A stretch of DNA of 64,000 nt, taken from the NCBI GenBank assembly GCA_964036665.1, contig OZ038531.1, positions 16,306,168 to 16,370,167 on the forward strand, given 5' to 3'. Of the stretch, positions 34,924 to 46,800 are shown one piece after another. The notes beneath the pieces were generated by a model that saw only the letters and a program-made list of their open reading frames with translations, was not told the origin of the DNA and searched no databases. This DNA is from Gordius sp. MW1 (lineage: Eukaryota; Nematomorpha; Gordioida; Gordea; Gordiidae). Numbering within the stretch: position 1 is the first letter of the stretch; each line of letters opens with the position of its first letter. Both the position numbers and the translations under genes were made by a program.

Positions 34924-35029
34924 TATATATATATATATATATATTTTTTTTTGTTCCTTTGTTTACTAATAACATACTAATCCATTTTATATATACATAT
35001 ACTAACACACTAACCTACTAACAAATGAA

Positions 35030-35152
35030 CACGTAACCTCTGGTTATCGTGGCCCGAGATGCACCGCATAGGTGTCAGATGGGACTCAATCTTAGCTTGC
35101 CGATTTAGCTAAGCTCTTGAATGTCATCGGGGCAAATACATACATACATAAG
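35030..35152 (+). repeat. 3' end of an RTE-like LINE or a SINE sharing its tail
   Basis: Plus-strand sequence from ACACGTAACCTCTGGTTATC to a TACATACATACATA tail. It aligns over about 120 bp with the 3' end (read on the minus strand) of LINE copies 1 and 2: AACGTGGCC, then GCTAAGCTCTTG, then CGGGGCAAA and an ATAC tail. Diverged from both, so from another subfamily or a SINE parasitising it. Confidence 0.65.
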
Positions 35153-35369
35153 TTATGGAGAACGAGGTTTACAATTTAATTAAATTTGGACTACCAGTAT
35201 ATTATCAACCAGGCATAGAAGATCATGCTGGCAAAATGGCCAAATAGAAAATTGAAGATATATGGCATTCAATAGGAAGATAGTCTTAAAGCGAGTGTGG
35301 TCGATTTAAGGCTCAAAATTTGAGTGTTTATCGCCAGTACATGGCATATCGTATAGAGAAATTAAAGAT

Positions 35370-35710
35370 GACTTGAAAACTGCTATAGGAAGTCAGCCAG
35401 ATTTTGTATTAACTAGCGAGGTATCAATACTGGATCGGCTATTAAGAGCGACAAGGCGAAGTCTTTGGAGACATTTTTGCACAAACCACGTGTGGTCTCC
35501 AATGTTGAGCCTTTACAATGGTGGAAATCGAATCTCGTTTTCCAGACATCCAAAAATTAACAAAAAATCTTCTCTTATACCTGGATCATTGACCACCGGG
35601 CGTAATAATATTTTCAACCGGAACCAATTTATTGACTAAACACAAGCAATCGTTAAAGGATGAAAGTGTTAGGAATATAATTTGCCTTAAAAGTTGGCTA
35701 AAAACGGTTC
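35370..35710 (+). pseudogene. hAT transposase C-terminal (dimerisation) remnant
   Basis: Plus-strand pieces in different frames reproduce the hAT dimerisation region. VEPLQWWKSN is near 35500; RFPDIQKLTKNLLLYL is near 35530-35575; IFSTGTNLLTKHKQSL and RNIICLKSWL are near 35605-35695. The family pattern is PL-WW, FP-L--LA, IFS-AG and a final L-LW block (established knowledge). Frameshifts and a stop between the blocks show it is dead. Sequence from 35160 to 35370 (YYQPGIEDHAGKMAK) may be its decayed upstream part. It is not inside the 27889-31485 hAT element. Confidence 0.65.
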
Positions 35711-35879
35711 TTGATTGTCTTAGACATATCGCCATAGTTTTTTGTTCGCCTTTAATAATTTTCATTTCGATGTGTGTATTTTTTTAAATATCTTTCAAAT
35801 AAATTTTTCAAATGTATATGCAAATTAAAAATCATAGTAGCCTTTTTAATGTGTTTTCTAATAATAATAAAAACGTAAT

Positions 35880-36035
35880 TTATATTCGAATCGATTTCAA
35901 ATCCTTAAATTTTTTTCGAATCAAATTCGAATCTTCATTTTAATATTCGACGAATCTCGAATCGAATATTTTTGTTGAAAAAAAATTCGAATCCGAATCG
36001 AATACCAAAAATATTCGATTCGAAATCCAGAGGCG
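35880..36035. repeat. ATTCGAAT-type repeats, probable hAT subterminal region
   Basis: About a dozen variants of TATTCGATTCGAA in both directions, directly downstream of the hAT transposase remnant. Such short palindromic subterminal repeats are usual binding sites in hAT elements; the link is inference. Confidence 0.6.
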
Positions 36036-36531
36036 TAATAAAAATAAAATTAAACTACAATTAAAAATCATATATAATTTATATTTGATATAATTTAAAT
36101 TTAATTATTCATGAAAAATAACTTTTGAATGAAACATAAATATTAATGTCCATTTAAATTCAAATTTGGTGGTAGGAAATGAATTGGCATTTACACAAAC
36201 GCGATTTGTAATCTCGTCTTGATATTCAATTTTTATAATAAAAATTTAAATTACCGTGTAAATTTGCTATTGAGGGTCTTTATTAATAAATATGTTAAGT
36301 TTAGAGGGGGGAGGGTCATGAGACAAAATTATTTTAATTTTTAACGTTATTTGTCTAAAATATTTCCCCCGTTTAGGGGTCCCCTTCTATGCCCATGTTT
36401 GTAGTCATTTCAGAGGATATCACTATTTTTATATCAATTAAATATGATTAAAAAAATAAAACAATTATGAAGAATAATTATTTTCAATTCTATCTCAGGA
36501 TGTATGAAGCTCAGTAAATGATTGACTATAA

Positions 36532-36726
36532 CTAAACGGATGGCATTGATCCGTGTATGGAAATCATGTTGGATTTAACGATTTCCATTGTGATCTTTTG
36601 CCTGATAAAAAAGTACTCTTTCAAATCTAATGAGACGTTGGAGATCGCTTTTCCAATTTGTTTCAGGAAATAGAGAGCTTCGACGCTTAAATTTCCAATT
36701 GTGGTTGCCACTACTGGAATGACCAT
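36532..36726 (-). pseudogene. LINE RT C-terminal tail fragment
   Basis: 63 codons on the minus strand starting VIPVVATTIGNLS and continuing SLDLKEYFFIRQKITMEIV. This resembles the region just beyond RT in LINE-like proteins that ends with a call to 'PVVVGA..G' and 'LQK..ILG..-ILRK'. It is a short, isolated fragment and the resemblance is from memory. Confidence 0.4.
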
Positions 36727-36739
36727 TGTTATATAAAAA

Positions 36740-37560
36740 TTTCAAAGTATAATTAGAGAGTTAATAGATTGGGAAAATGACAATAAAATTAGCAGCATAC
36801 TTATATCCTTATCAAAATGTCTCATTATTTTAAATCATGAACCATTTGTTTCTAAATTCAAAAATAGATTTATAAGACTTAAATTTCAGTTATACACTAA
36901 TGATAACATTTGCAGACATTTAGAACAGGTCGACCAACTAAGCATACGAGCAAGGAAGGAAAGTCATTTATTTAAAATCTGAAATTCTAAGAAGAAAAGA
37001 AAAATACATAATAAATTAATAAATTGCCTCTTATGTATGCACCATTATAGAATTACATATACAATAACGTACATGTGCTTAAGGTTACACAATGCGATAT
37101 AGAATAATACGAGGAAAACATTTGAGAAATGATAAATCCAACCATTGAAGAATATAAAATTTAGATATCACCTAATAAGATGAACGCGAGGCATCAAAAA
37201 CATACGAAAATATACATATAATTCGGCAAAAATACTTAAAAATCTATTTCAGATAACTAAGGAGAGTACATTTTTCACAAAAACTACATTAAAATCGCAT
37301 CTCGCTACTACAATAGCCAAGTGTTTATGTATGCGCGGGGCGAGTATAATTCGACGGACTAGAATAGTCATGGTAAATTTGTGTGTGATGTGAGCTTATA
37401 AATGCGACAAAAAATCTCACTCTAGCCCTTCAATATTTCATCACAAATCTTAAAAATTCCGCAGTGCATACGAAGGATAACAGAAACTCTTCCATTTTCC
37501 GTAATACTGTTCTTACTGATGTGACACATGATCGTACCTACGGTGATGTTGAATTCTAAT
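36740..37560. other. Gene-free 3' flank of the SUCO-like gene
   Basis: Downstream of the SUCO-like stop codon on the minus strand. No clear AATAAA was identified just after the stop; the 3' UTR length is unknown. Confidence 0.45.
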
Positions 37561-37576
37561 ATAATTTCACTAGCTT

Positions 37577-37894
37577 TTAGGCGTATTCATAACTGGGATG
37601 AGAGTATTTTCTAAATCTACAATTATTGTATCGATGATGATTTCTACTACAACTCTGAGGCAAAGATAATTTGCCGGCTTTGGCCTTAGCCGCGTGGCCG
37701 AAAAATTGTGGACCAAAAAATTGGGCGTTTTCAAACGGTTCGCTTGATTTAGAGTGAGAATATTTAAAGGATCTAGCCACTTGGAGGTGACGATTAAAGC
37801 TGGGTAACAGGATTACTCTAGGCCAGGGAAGACGGGGGTCGTTCCAGCTAATCGAGCTTTGGCGAATGGCTTGCACGAGTTTTTTCCTCTTTTT
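37577..37894 (-). CDS. SUCO: SUCO-like last coding exon
   Basis: Acceptor CTGCAG ahead of 37894, phase 0. Encodes [14 protein letters not shown] at the start and a Ser/Lys/His-rich cytosolic tail ending SHPSYEYA at the stop. 105 codons plus stop. Confidence 0.8.
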   Translation of the reverse strand, partial: KKRKKLVQAIRQSSISWNDPRLPWPRVILLPSFNRHLQVARSFKYSHSKSSEPFENAQFFGPQFFGHAAKAKAGKLSLPQSCSRNHHRYNNCRFRKYSHPSYEYA

Positions 37895-40800
37895 CTGCAG
37901 GCAAACATATATATTATTATTCGAAGAAACAATTATCTTGCCCAAATTCTTAAATTGTGGGTATATATTTGAATAGGTATTGAACCCATTTGTCAGCCAA
38001 GTTTCGCAAAGGAAAAATGAACATTTTGAGGAAATAAGTTTTACAGATTTGCCAAAACTCATTCTAATAATGCGCTTTTTGTTTCATTGAAGATTAGATT
38101 AAACGACTCGTTGTTTCGAAAAATTTTATATAATTGCATTGATAAGTCAAACAGATGAGCAAATAAATAGAGTATATCAAAATATTAAAAAGTAATAATA
38201 ACTGAAGATGGATGCTGAACATTTTAATAGACAATTAAGTCCTATATTTTAAAATAATGATCGACGTCAGACAACGGCAAAACAAATCCATGTAACCTTT
38301 AATCGATCAAACCCTGGATAACCATTAAATTTTAATTCATAACCGACCTAAAAATAAAAAAAAGCTTAAAATCAAGTCGAAAAACAAAAATATTAGCTTA
38401 TTTATTTAATTAAAAAAAATTCTTAAATGAGTGACCATTTCAAAGGAACCTATACAGAAGGGTCAATTTTAGTAACGCTAAAAATCAAATTCGAATAAAT
38501 AATATAAATTATACGCCATTTATCAAAATGCAGAATGGCTGTATAATTTTAAATTTACGCCTACATAAATTATATATTTTCTATCTACATAACAAATTTA
38601 CCTTGGGACGAGCTAGGGTAAAGGAGGAACTACTCGGCACTAATTGCGTTGTATCTTGCGCTATTTCTTCGGCGTTTAAATTAACTTGCAAATTAGTTGA
38701 CGGACAACAAGGATTGTTTAACATGGGAGATTCCAATTTATGGTCGCAAAGGGTGGGTATTAAATCATCCGTTTCGCCATAATCTTCCAGAGTAGACCTA
38801 GACAACATGTTTGACTTATATACAATGATCACCCCTAAAAACTTTATTTACATCCTTATTAATGTGTTTTTTAAAATTCCTTTCAAAGTTATGTAAAGTC
38901 GTCTTATTAATTATTCCATTCCAGCCACCTCACTATAGTTTTGCTTATTGAAATAACTACAAATTCAAAGTTCTAATTCAAAACTTCGGGGGTGATATGG
39001 AGGTTTGGATTGAATAGCCGGATTATGTAGGGTTTCGGTCAGGTCGGGTAAAGTCAAAGCTAAAATATAATATTCGAGTCAGGTGTGGGTGGAAATATCA
39101 ACTTTGCAGAGTTCTTATATTTCCCCTTTCTAACAAATCTAGATTGCAGCGCATAGTAAGTTTCTATTGATTAAACAATGCTTTTTTTAATGAAATGATA
39201 TAAGTTTAATAAAACTTTATAATAAAATTGTTATATAGACCATTTTAACATTAAAATGGTTCTTCCTAAACACTTTCCAAATGAGCGATTAAATAAGGCA
39301 CCACTCTTTTATTGAGAATGATCAGTGCAGTGGTTATAACTTATGCAAAACTTTGGCAAAAGAAAACTAACCTAGAAATGTGATGGCCCCCATTTTTTAG
39401 TGGTCCGCCCGTGTTAATCATGCCGTTGGGTGGAGAAGTGCGTAACGGGGCAGTTGCCAAAATTTGGGCAACGCGCCTAGGTACGAGGCGGTACAGGACG
39501 TAATAGGTCAGAGCTATTTGTAGAACGACCAAAAGGACAACGCACATAGCGAGGAGGGGCAATTGCGGTGATCGAACCGAGACCGGTTCTCGTTGAGTAG
39601 TTCCGCATTCTTGCACTAGCTACAGAGTTTTATGAAGTCTTAGTTAAAGCAAATCTGTACGGGCAGCACATGCACACGGACTAGCTTTCAAGCTTAAAAT
39701 ATCAAAGAGGGAGGAGGGGGAGGCATTATAACTCAGCTGTTACGAGGTTTCAAGGAGCCCAAACTTTAAAAAGCCAATCTATAGATCGACTCGCACTCTG
39801 TAAGCAATGTAACATTTTGGCTTTCGATATATAATTTTTGAATGAGTCGTTTGATTTTGTGGTTACTATTTTAAATTAAAAAGAAGTGCACCCCCAAAAT
39901 TTTCCCAATTTAACTAAAGGGGTGCTATAATAACTACTTGTTATCTCGTATTTAACTATTATCAAACAAATGTATTGTGAGGTGCGTTAAAACAGGGATT
40001 ATAGGTTATAATATAATATATAAAATAGGACCTTGACATTTTCGAGTGAATCATAATAAAAGTCAAGGAAAAGCGCTCTCCAAACCCCCGGATAAATTCA
40101 AAAGTACACATATTCCAAAGTATATTGAAATTCAATTTTTTGGCTCAGCCCCCACATGACATCATTACCTTCCATAAGCCAGAGTTTAAAAGCATTAGCC
40201 GTGTTAAACCTCATCTGATTACATTGTTTTCCAGACACAGCTCTTACTTTTAATGAACAGATTTACGTAATAAAATAATCAAGGCGATCAATCTTAAAGC
40301 GTCCGACTAAATGTCACTCTTACTATAAAGTAACCTTTATATAAAAGAAGACTCTTACATAAAAAAGCCGAAACAAATTTAAAAGAGCCTACCGAGGAGA
40401 GAGTAGTCAAGCCAGATTTCATCTCCTCTATCATAGCCTCGTGTCGTGCGTATCTAATTTCCGCAACTCGGGCCGTTTCGTTTAAAGCCCGAGCCGTTCT
40501 ATTAAAGGCGGCTGCCATATCTTCCATCTGTTTTCGATATCGTTTAGACAATTCCTCCAGATAACGCCCGCTCAGGCTCACGTTAAGTTCAAGCGTTTTT
40601 ATGCGATTGTTGAGCCGCATGAAAATGCTTTCTTTGTGGCTCGCCACGACACCCCCGCCACCACTGGTCTGAGGGGTTGGGATTGAGGCGGGAATGTCTT
40701 GAGGGGTCAGGGTTGCCTCTGTGGGGGTCGAGGAAGTGGACGTGGCATACTTATAATCCTGTCTAAGCGCCCTACAATGTGGGAGCTCCTTGGGGGGAAT

Positions 40801-43800
40801 AAAAATGTTGATTTTAGGTTTGAGAGGACATACCGTGGCAGCGGCCCTACTAGTATTAGGCTTTCGTGACGCAATGAGGACAGTATCATTTATGCGAGCG
40901 ATTGGTGCAATAGATGGAGCTCCGTCTTCAGGAGCAGTGCCTGCTTTAGTCAACATCTTGTTATTATGACCCTCTTCCAATTTGGCGTTACTTTGTGAAT
41001 CATTAACACTTGAAAGCGGGTCGATAACGGGGGGCTTCGTTTCCAGAGTTGAGTTGAGGTCAGAGTGCTCGAAAGCTTTAGTTTCGTTGTGGTCGTCCGA
41101 GGGGGTGATGTTGTAGAGTTTGCGGGTCCGGAGGGGGGCGTTAAAGTTGGGCGGAGTCAGGACGTTGGTGGCGTGATTGAATATGTTGAGAACGGCATCT
41201 ATGTGGGTGTATCGAGAGGGGTAGGAAATAATGCAAGATCATAACATAATGCAAAGGTTTACATATTCCCCAAATATTGCCCCTAACCAGCCAAAATTTA
41301 ATTAAAAACTGGTAATCCTATTATAAATCATGCCCGTCTTAAGATCTTTGTCGTAATTTATTTACATATAGATAGATGGTTTGGAGAACATAGTTTTTTA
41401 GATAATTAAATCAAATGTCATTTTACAATCGGAGCTGTGGCAAACTAAGCCAAATTATTATTAAACTAAGGACTAACAGCGTCAAAATTATAATGGCATC
41501 ATTCGTCGTGTCCGATGTATTGCTATCCCTGAATAAAGCCCTGCAACGAGCGCTATTAACATATATTCGGTACAAACTTAAAATTTTTTAAAACTTCAGG
41601 ATTTTCATTAAAATTAGTTAAATAAAGTGCTAGACTTCAAAAATAAACAACGTTTCGAATGACATTTTTACTCCCGAGTATATTTTAACTAGGAAATAGA
41701 TGTTAATCTTAGTGTAATAAGGCGCTAAGTTGATTTCAAACGATTAAGCACCCTTTTAAAAAGCAAACGATAAATCTCGGAGTAGAAAGTAATAAATAAA
41801 ATTTAATAGCTGATAGTTTATTTTACATATATAACTTTTATTTCAACTAATTCATTAATTAAACACAAAATTCTATATCTAAATATTCGTATTTTGAAGT
41901 AAATTGACCAGAATATATGCTGTTATTTGATAACATTTTATTAAAGCTCTACCTTTAGCGGAGATGAGGATATTGCGCGGGCCTAGCAGGCCAGCTCCCT
42001 GTAAACCGGTCGCGACGGGGTCATATACCTCCGCAGCGGGTACATTCTCGTATCCTTCCGCCTTCCGGTGGCCGCCATTGCTTATTTCCGGTTCCGAAAG
42101 GGTCCCGATCGGCTCGAAACGGTTTAAACCAGTAGTCGAATCATTAGGAGCAAAAGTTGTAAGCGGTTCCCCCCGAACATCCTGTGGAGTGAGAGCTGCC
42201 GCGGATTGATCCAAGATGGCGGCGGCGGCGGCATCGTGGGCGGAGTGATCCAAGATAGCGTCGTTATCGTATTCCTCAATCATGCTCGTCCCATACACCC
42301 GTATTAGGGTGAGGGGACAATAATGCTCGTGCCCGTAGTGACTTAGCAATTCGACCTGTAAGAATGTTTACATATACAATGGTGTTGTAAAAACATTTGA
42401 GTTTTGTTTGGTCGACCTTTTGATAAACTAGGACTAACGGTCGAGGTCCGTTTTACGAATTTCGACTAAGCCTAGAGGTCGATTAAAAAAAAATACCCAA
42501 AACTCTTGGTCTGTTTATGTCTAGTTGACTAAAACCAAAGGTCGACCTAACAAAACCCAGCCGTTTTTACAACACTAATATACCTAGGTAGATTTAAGTA
42601 TAGGCTTTATAAAGCATACCACAATCAGGATTACTTAATAAAATATAAATTTTAATAAATTAGCATCATAATACTACCATAATTTTGATTATCCCCCAGC
42701 ATTGAAATTAGTGGGGGGGGGGCAATAATGATTTAGGGAGGGGCAAAATGAACATTTTTTGAAATTTTAAATTTTTAACCATTATTGTAGTAATTTTCAA
42801 CTAATTTTCGGAATAAGAGGAGGCAGCCGCCCCTCCCTGCCCCCCTCCCTTCTTTGGCTACGCCCATTATTGGTACGTTGGATTAGTTGTAGTCGAGTTA
42901 TTGTAAAGTCACCCTTAAATCGGTATAATAATACAATCTCACCGATGAATACGGTTGAAAGAAAAAAATGTGAAAAATTTTGAGGTAAAAATATTTATTA
43001 TCATTCATGAGAAAACCACAGCAAAAAAAAAGGAAAAATTTTTAAATGCTTTATCAAATGTCCGTTGAAATTAACAGGCAAATTTAAGCGCATTAATATA
43101 GTATTGGGCTATACCTTAATGTAACGGGCAAACATGGTATGGTCCAGGGGAAAGGCTTGAACCCTACGCTCGTCCGTGGCCAAAAATGTTGTATTCGTAA
43201 GCCATTCACGCGTAGGGTATCTGCATAAAAACAACAGATTTCGACGTGAAAACCATAACAAGAAGGCTTATACAAAAAGGTTTCTCATATTTATTGTAGG
43301 AATAGTGGTTGCCGTGCTGCAATTATTTTTAATAGAAGTGAGTGGCGGTTACAGCAATCAGTTTGCTGTAAAAATATTTGTAGATTCTAAATATACAAGA
43401 CAAAACTGATTGTACATAATTTTAAAAGTAATATTTTAATTTTTCGGACGAATTTAACAGAAAGCGACCGAGTTTAATAATAGCCATAAACAATGCATTG
43501 CACATGTTTTCTAGCATATACTTGGAGCCTAAGCCACACCCAACATTTGAAAAAAAAACGTGGGTCGCGTCAAGTTGAATTGATAAAAACAATTCAAGTC
43601 AGGTTGAAGCATATCGACATTGCAGAATATTGCTATTCAATTTTTAATATTTTTTAATAATAAATTGTTTTTCATATTTGGGCTAATCAAATATGTTTAA
43701 AAAATCTTATAAATTTTAAACGTGGTTTATATAGGGGGGGGGGGTTTAATTTATAATTTATGGCTTGAGATTTTATGTCAGATTTCGAGTTGGGCTGAAT

Positions 43801-46800
43801 TGCAGGGACCTGGGCTTAATTCAAAACCTTACACATATAATTAAGTTTAACAATTTTAATTGACTTTCCCAATAGCATTTAAATACAAAAGTTTTTTAGA
43901 ACTTAGGAATGTACAACTTGAAGGTTAAAAAGATCATATTACCTATCACTTATGTGAACGCGAATTTCTTTGGGAGAAGATGAAAATAGTTCCAAATTTG
44001 CAATTTCGATACTTTTCACCTGGATGGGCTCACAAAGCTCGAAGGTGAACCTAAACCAAATATATTAAATGTATAAATTTCAAAACAAAAAAATTAAATT
44101 TTTAAAGTGGTCTTTTTTTGTAATGCGATATCATTTATATCATTATACCTCTCAAACATATTTTGCCAACGTTTAATATAGAGTTTAAAAAATTAACCCT
44201 GCAATAAAAATTCAAAATAATCGCAAATGGTTAAATTTTTTGAATTAATTTAAGTTTATTCAAAACTACAACTTAGAATGTTTTACTTATAGGCCCATGG
44301 TGAAAATAGTAATGCAGATATATCGTCGGCTTTTCAAGTTAGCGCTTGCAAATGCTTTACAAAACTATTTTACAATTCAAGCTCACAATTACAAATCCTA
44401 AAACTTAAATGTCCGAGTAAAAATAACATTAAATTTTCCTGAACAAACATTTTTAAATTTAAAATAGCAACATAATTAAAACTTCTTAAAGTACACACTA
44501 CCTTACCTTTGGTCATTGATTCCAATTCACAAATTGGGATGGAACCTAACAAATCAAAGACTACGCACTAAATTTGATAAATTACCGAATTTTAATAGAG
44601 GATCCTAGGCCAAAGGCTTGTAATAATATATAAAGCGAGCGAAATGATGATGTGTCTTTTCATATTATCCCCGCCCTATATCAGACATAGCTTCATATGA
44701 GCAGAGTATATAAATTATATCCGATCTCCAGTCCTAATAAGTATGTAATGCTTATTTTAAGATATATATCTATATACACATGAGAGTAGACGTCCCCCCA
44801 CCCCTTTATTATCCAAATCCTTGCTACGACCATAATATATATATTATACCGGAGAAATATGTTTTTATGATTTTTCACTAATTTTACCACAAAAAATTAA
44901 CCGCAAAAGTTTGAAGTTTTTGGTTAAATTATATAGAGAATTTTTTTAGGAACAAAATGCACCAAAATCTGAGTAAATAACGCAATTACTTTCAAATATA
45001 TGACAAAAATAGTAAAATCGATAAAACGCTCCCGTTTGGCCCGTTTCCATAACTTAAAAAGTATTGGCCCAAAATGGCTAAAACTTTCAGAAATTAATCT
45101 AATAAATGAGGCCTACACTCTGACCAATTATCTTGATCTAAAATAGTCGGTCGAAAATCGTCTTGTATAATTCGAGAATATTTCATAACTATACCTTAAC
45201 ACGAATTTCGAGATTACTTACCAAATGGTAGCTGAACAAGGATTAAGCATGTATTCGTCCAAGTTTCGATTCAGGATGCCACCTGCATTAACTGCTTCGG
45301 CATTATGGTGCAATATTTTGGCACCACAATCCAATGAAGCGTAATTGTTCATGTTAGGTGGTCGGGTGGGGGTGGGATTAGGCAAAGCCAGGCCGGGCTG
45401 GACTCCATTCATTTGAGAGGGGGGAGGGAGGAGAAGGGAGGCATTAGGTTCGCCCTGTTCTTTGCCCCCTGCTACAACGACCCCCACATTTTTATGCAGA
45501 GTTTCTTGCTGTTGAATGGTCCCCGTCCCCCCTACTCCCCCACCCTTTATCCCATTGCTTTCCACAGTCTCTAAAGATATATATAAACAAAAACTTCAAA
45601 TGCGAATAATGTAGTGCGTAAAACTCATAAAACCATAAGTGATATAATTGCTTAAAAATTGAACGATTGTACCTTAGTGACTTATTACGAAGATAAATTA
45701 ATTTAATACTCTTCTTAAAACACATTAGAAAATAAAATTACAGATCAAGGCAAAGTGATAATAAAAAATTCAAAAAATACCAAGAATTATTTAGGACGAT
45801 AGTCTATTAAAAGGTTTAATCAAATAAGTAACTTTCTTTTCCAAAAATGTCAAATTTATCAATGATTGACGACCTATTGGTAATTTCAAGATGGCGAGCA
45901 TATTCTCAGAACTCAAATGAGTATGAAAGCCATTTAAGAAAACTCATTATAAAACAGATTCAAATGCACGAACCCTCTTTGGTCGTAGCCCCATTTGGGA
46001 TTGTATTGGAAGCCTTTCCCCGTTCCACCATCATAATTTGTTTCCACTCATTAAAGGAGGGTATTTCGGTCGTCTCTTCAAAAACTACGGCAGGTTCCGA
46101 GGTTTGGCCACTAACATCGGTATTTGTAGTGATGAGAACGGAATCGCTGGGGGTTAGGGTTGAGTTTTCAACGGGGTTTGCATTCAATTTTACGTTGTCG
46201 ATTTGTGGAGGGGCATCCTATAGTTTAATTAAAGGTGTATGTAAAAGTATTTCTAGTTAAGGGTATATGTAAAATTAATTTTGCGTCCATGGGCGTAGCC
46301 CAAGGGGGGGGGGAGCCCTCTAAATCCAAAAATTTGTTATGGCTAAAATTTTAGGAAATGATCATCTGCCCCTCCCTAAATCATTACTCCCCCTCTAAAT
46401 CCAATTGGCTCCGGCCATGTTTGCGGCTCACTGCATAAACTGAACTAAAGGAGATGAACTAAATTGTAAAAATACCATTAAGAAACGGTAAAATTCACCA
46501 CGCCTTAACAATTTAAAACTGGGCTGATATTTTTTTTAACCATTACTCTTCTAGCAACCAACCCTCTAACGTCACTACACATCTATGTGATAAAAATGAG
46601 CTTTATCAGTTTAACATATCATAAAGTTCAATGTCGCAACGATGGTTTTACACTTTTTAAACCATAATTTTGTGAGAAATCCCCCAAAAATAATGTATGT
46701 ATGTATGTATGCCATTGAGGGCGGCTAAAGTTTATGCAACAAATCACATGAGTATACTTTAGGTTTAATTACTTTGGCCCGAGGGAATTTAGTGAACAAT

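Noticed and set aside
36740-36990. Plus-strand open stretch (DNKISSILISLSK...)
   Set aside because: No recognisable motif, no start or splice context, and strongly A+T-driven composition.
45847-46260. Plus-strand 137-codon frame
   Set aside because: Antisense shadow of the exon carrying the PSFNEWK motif.
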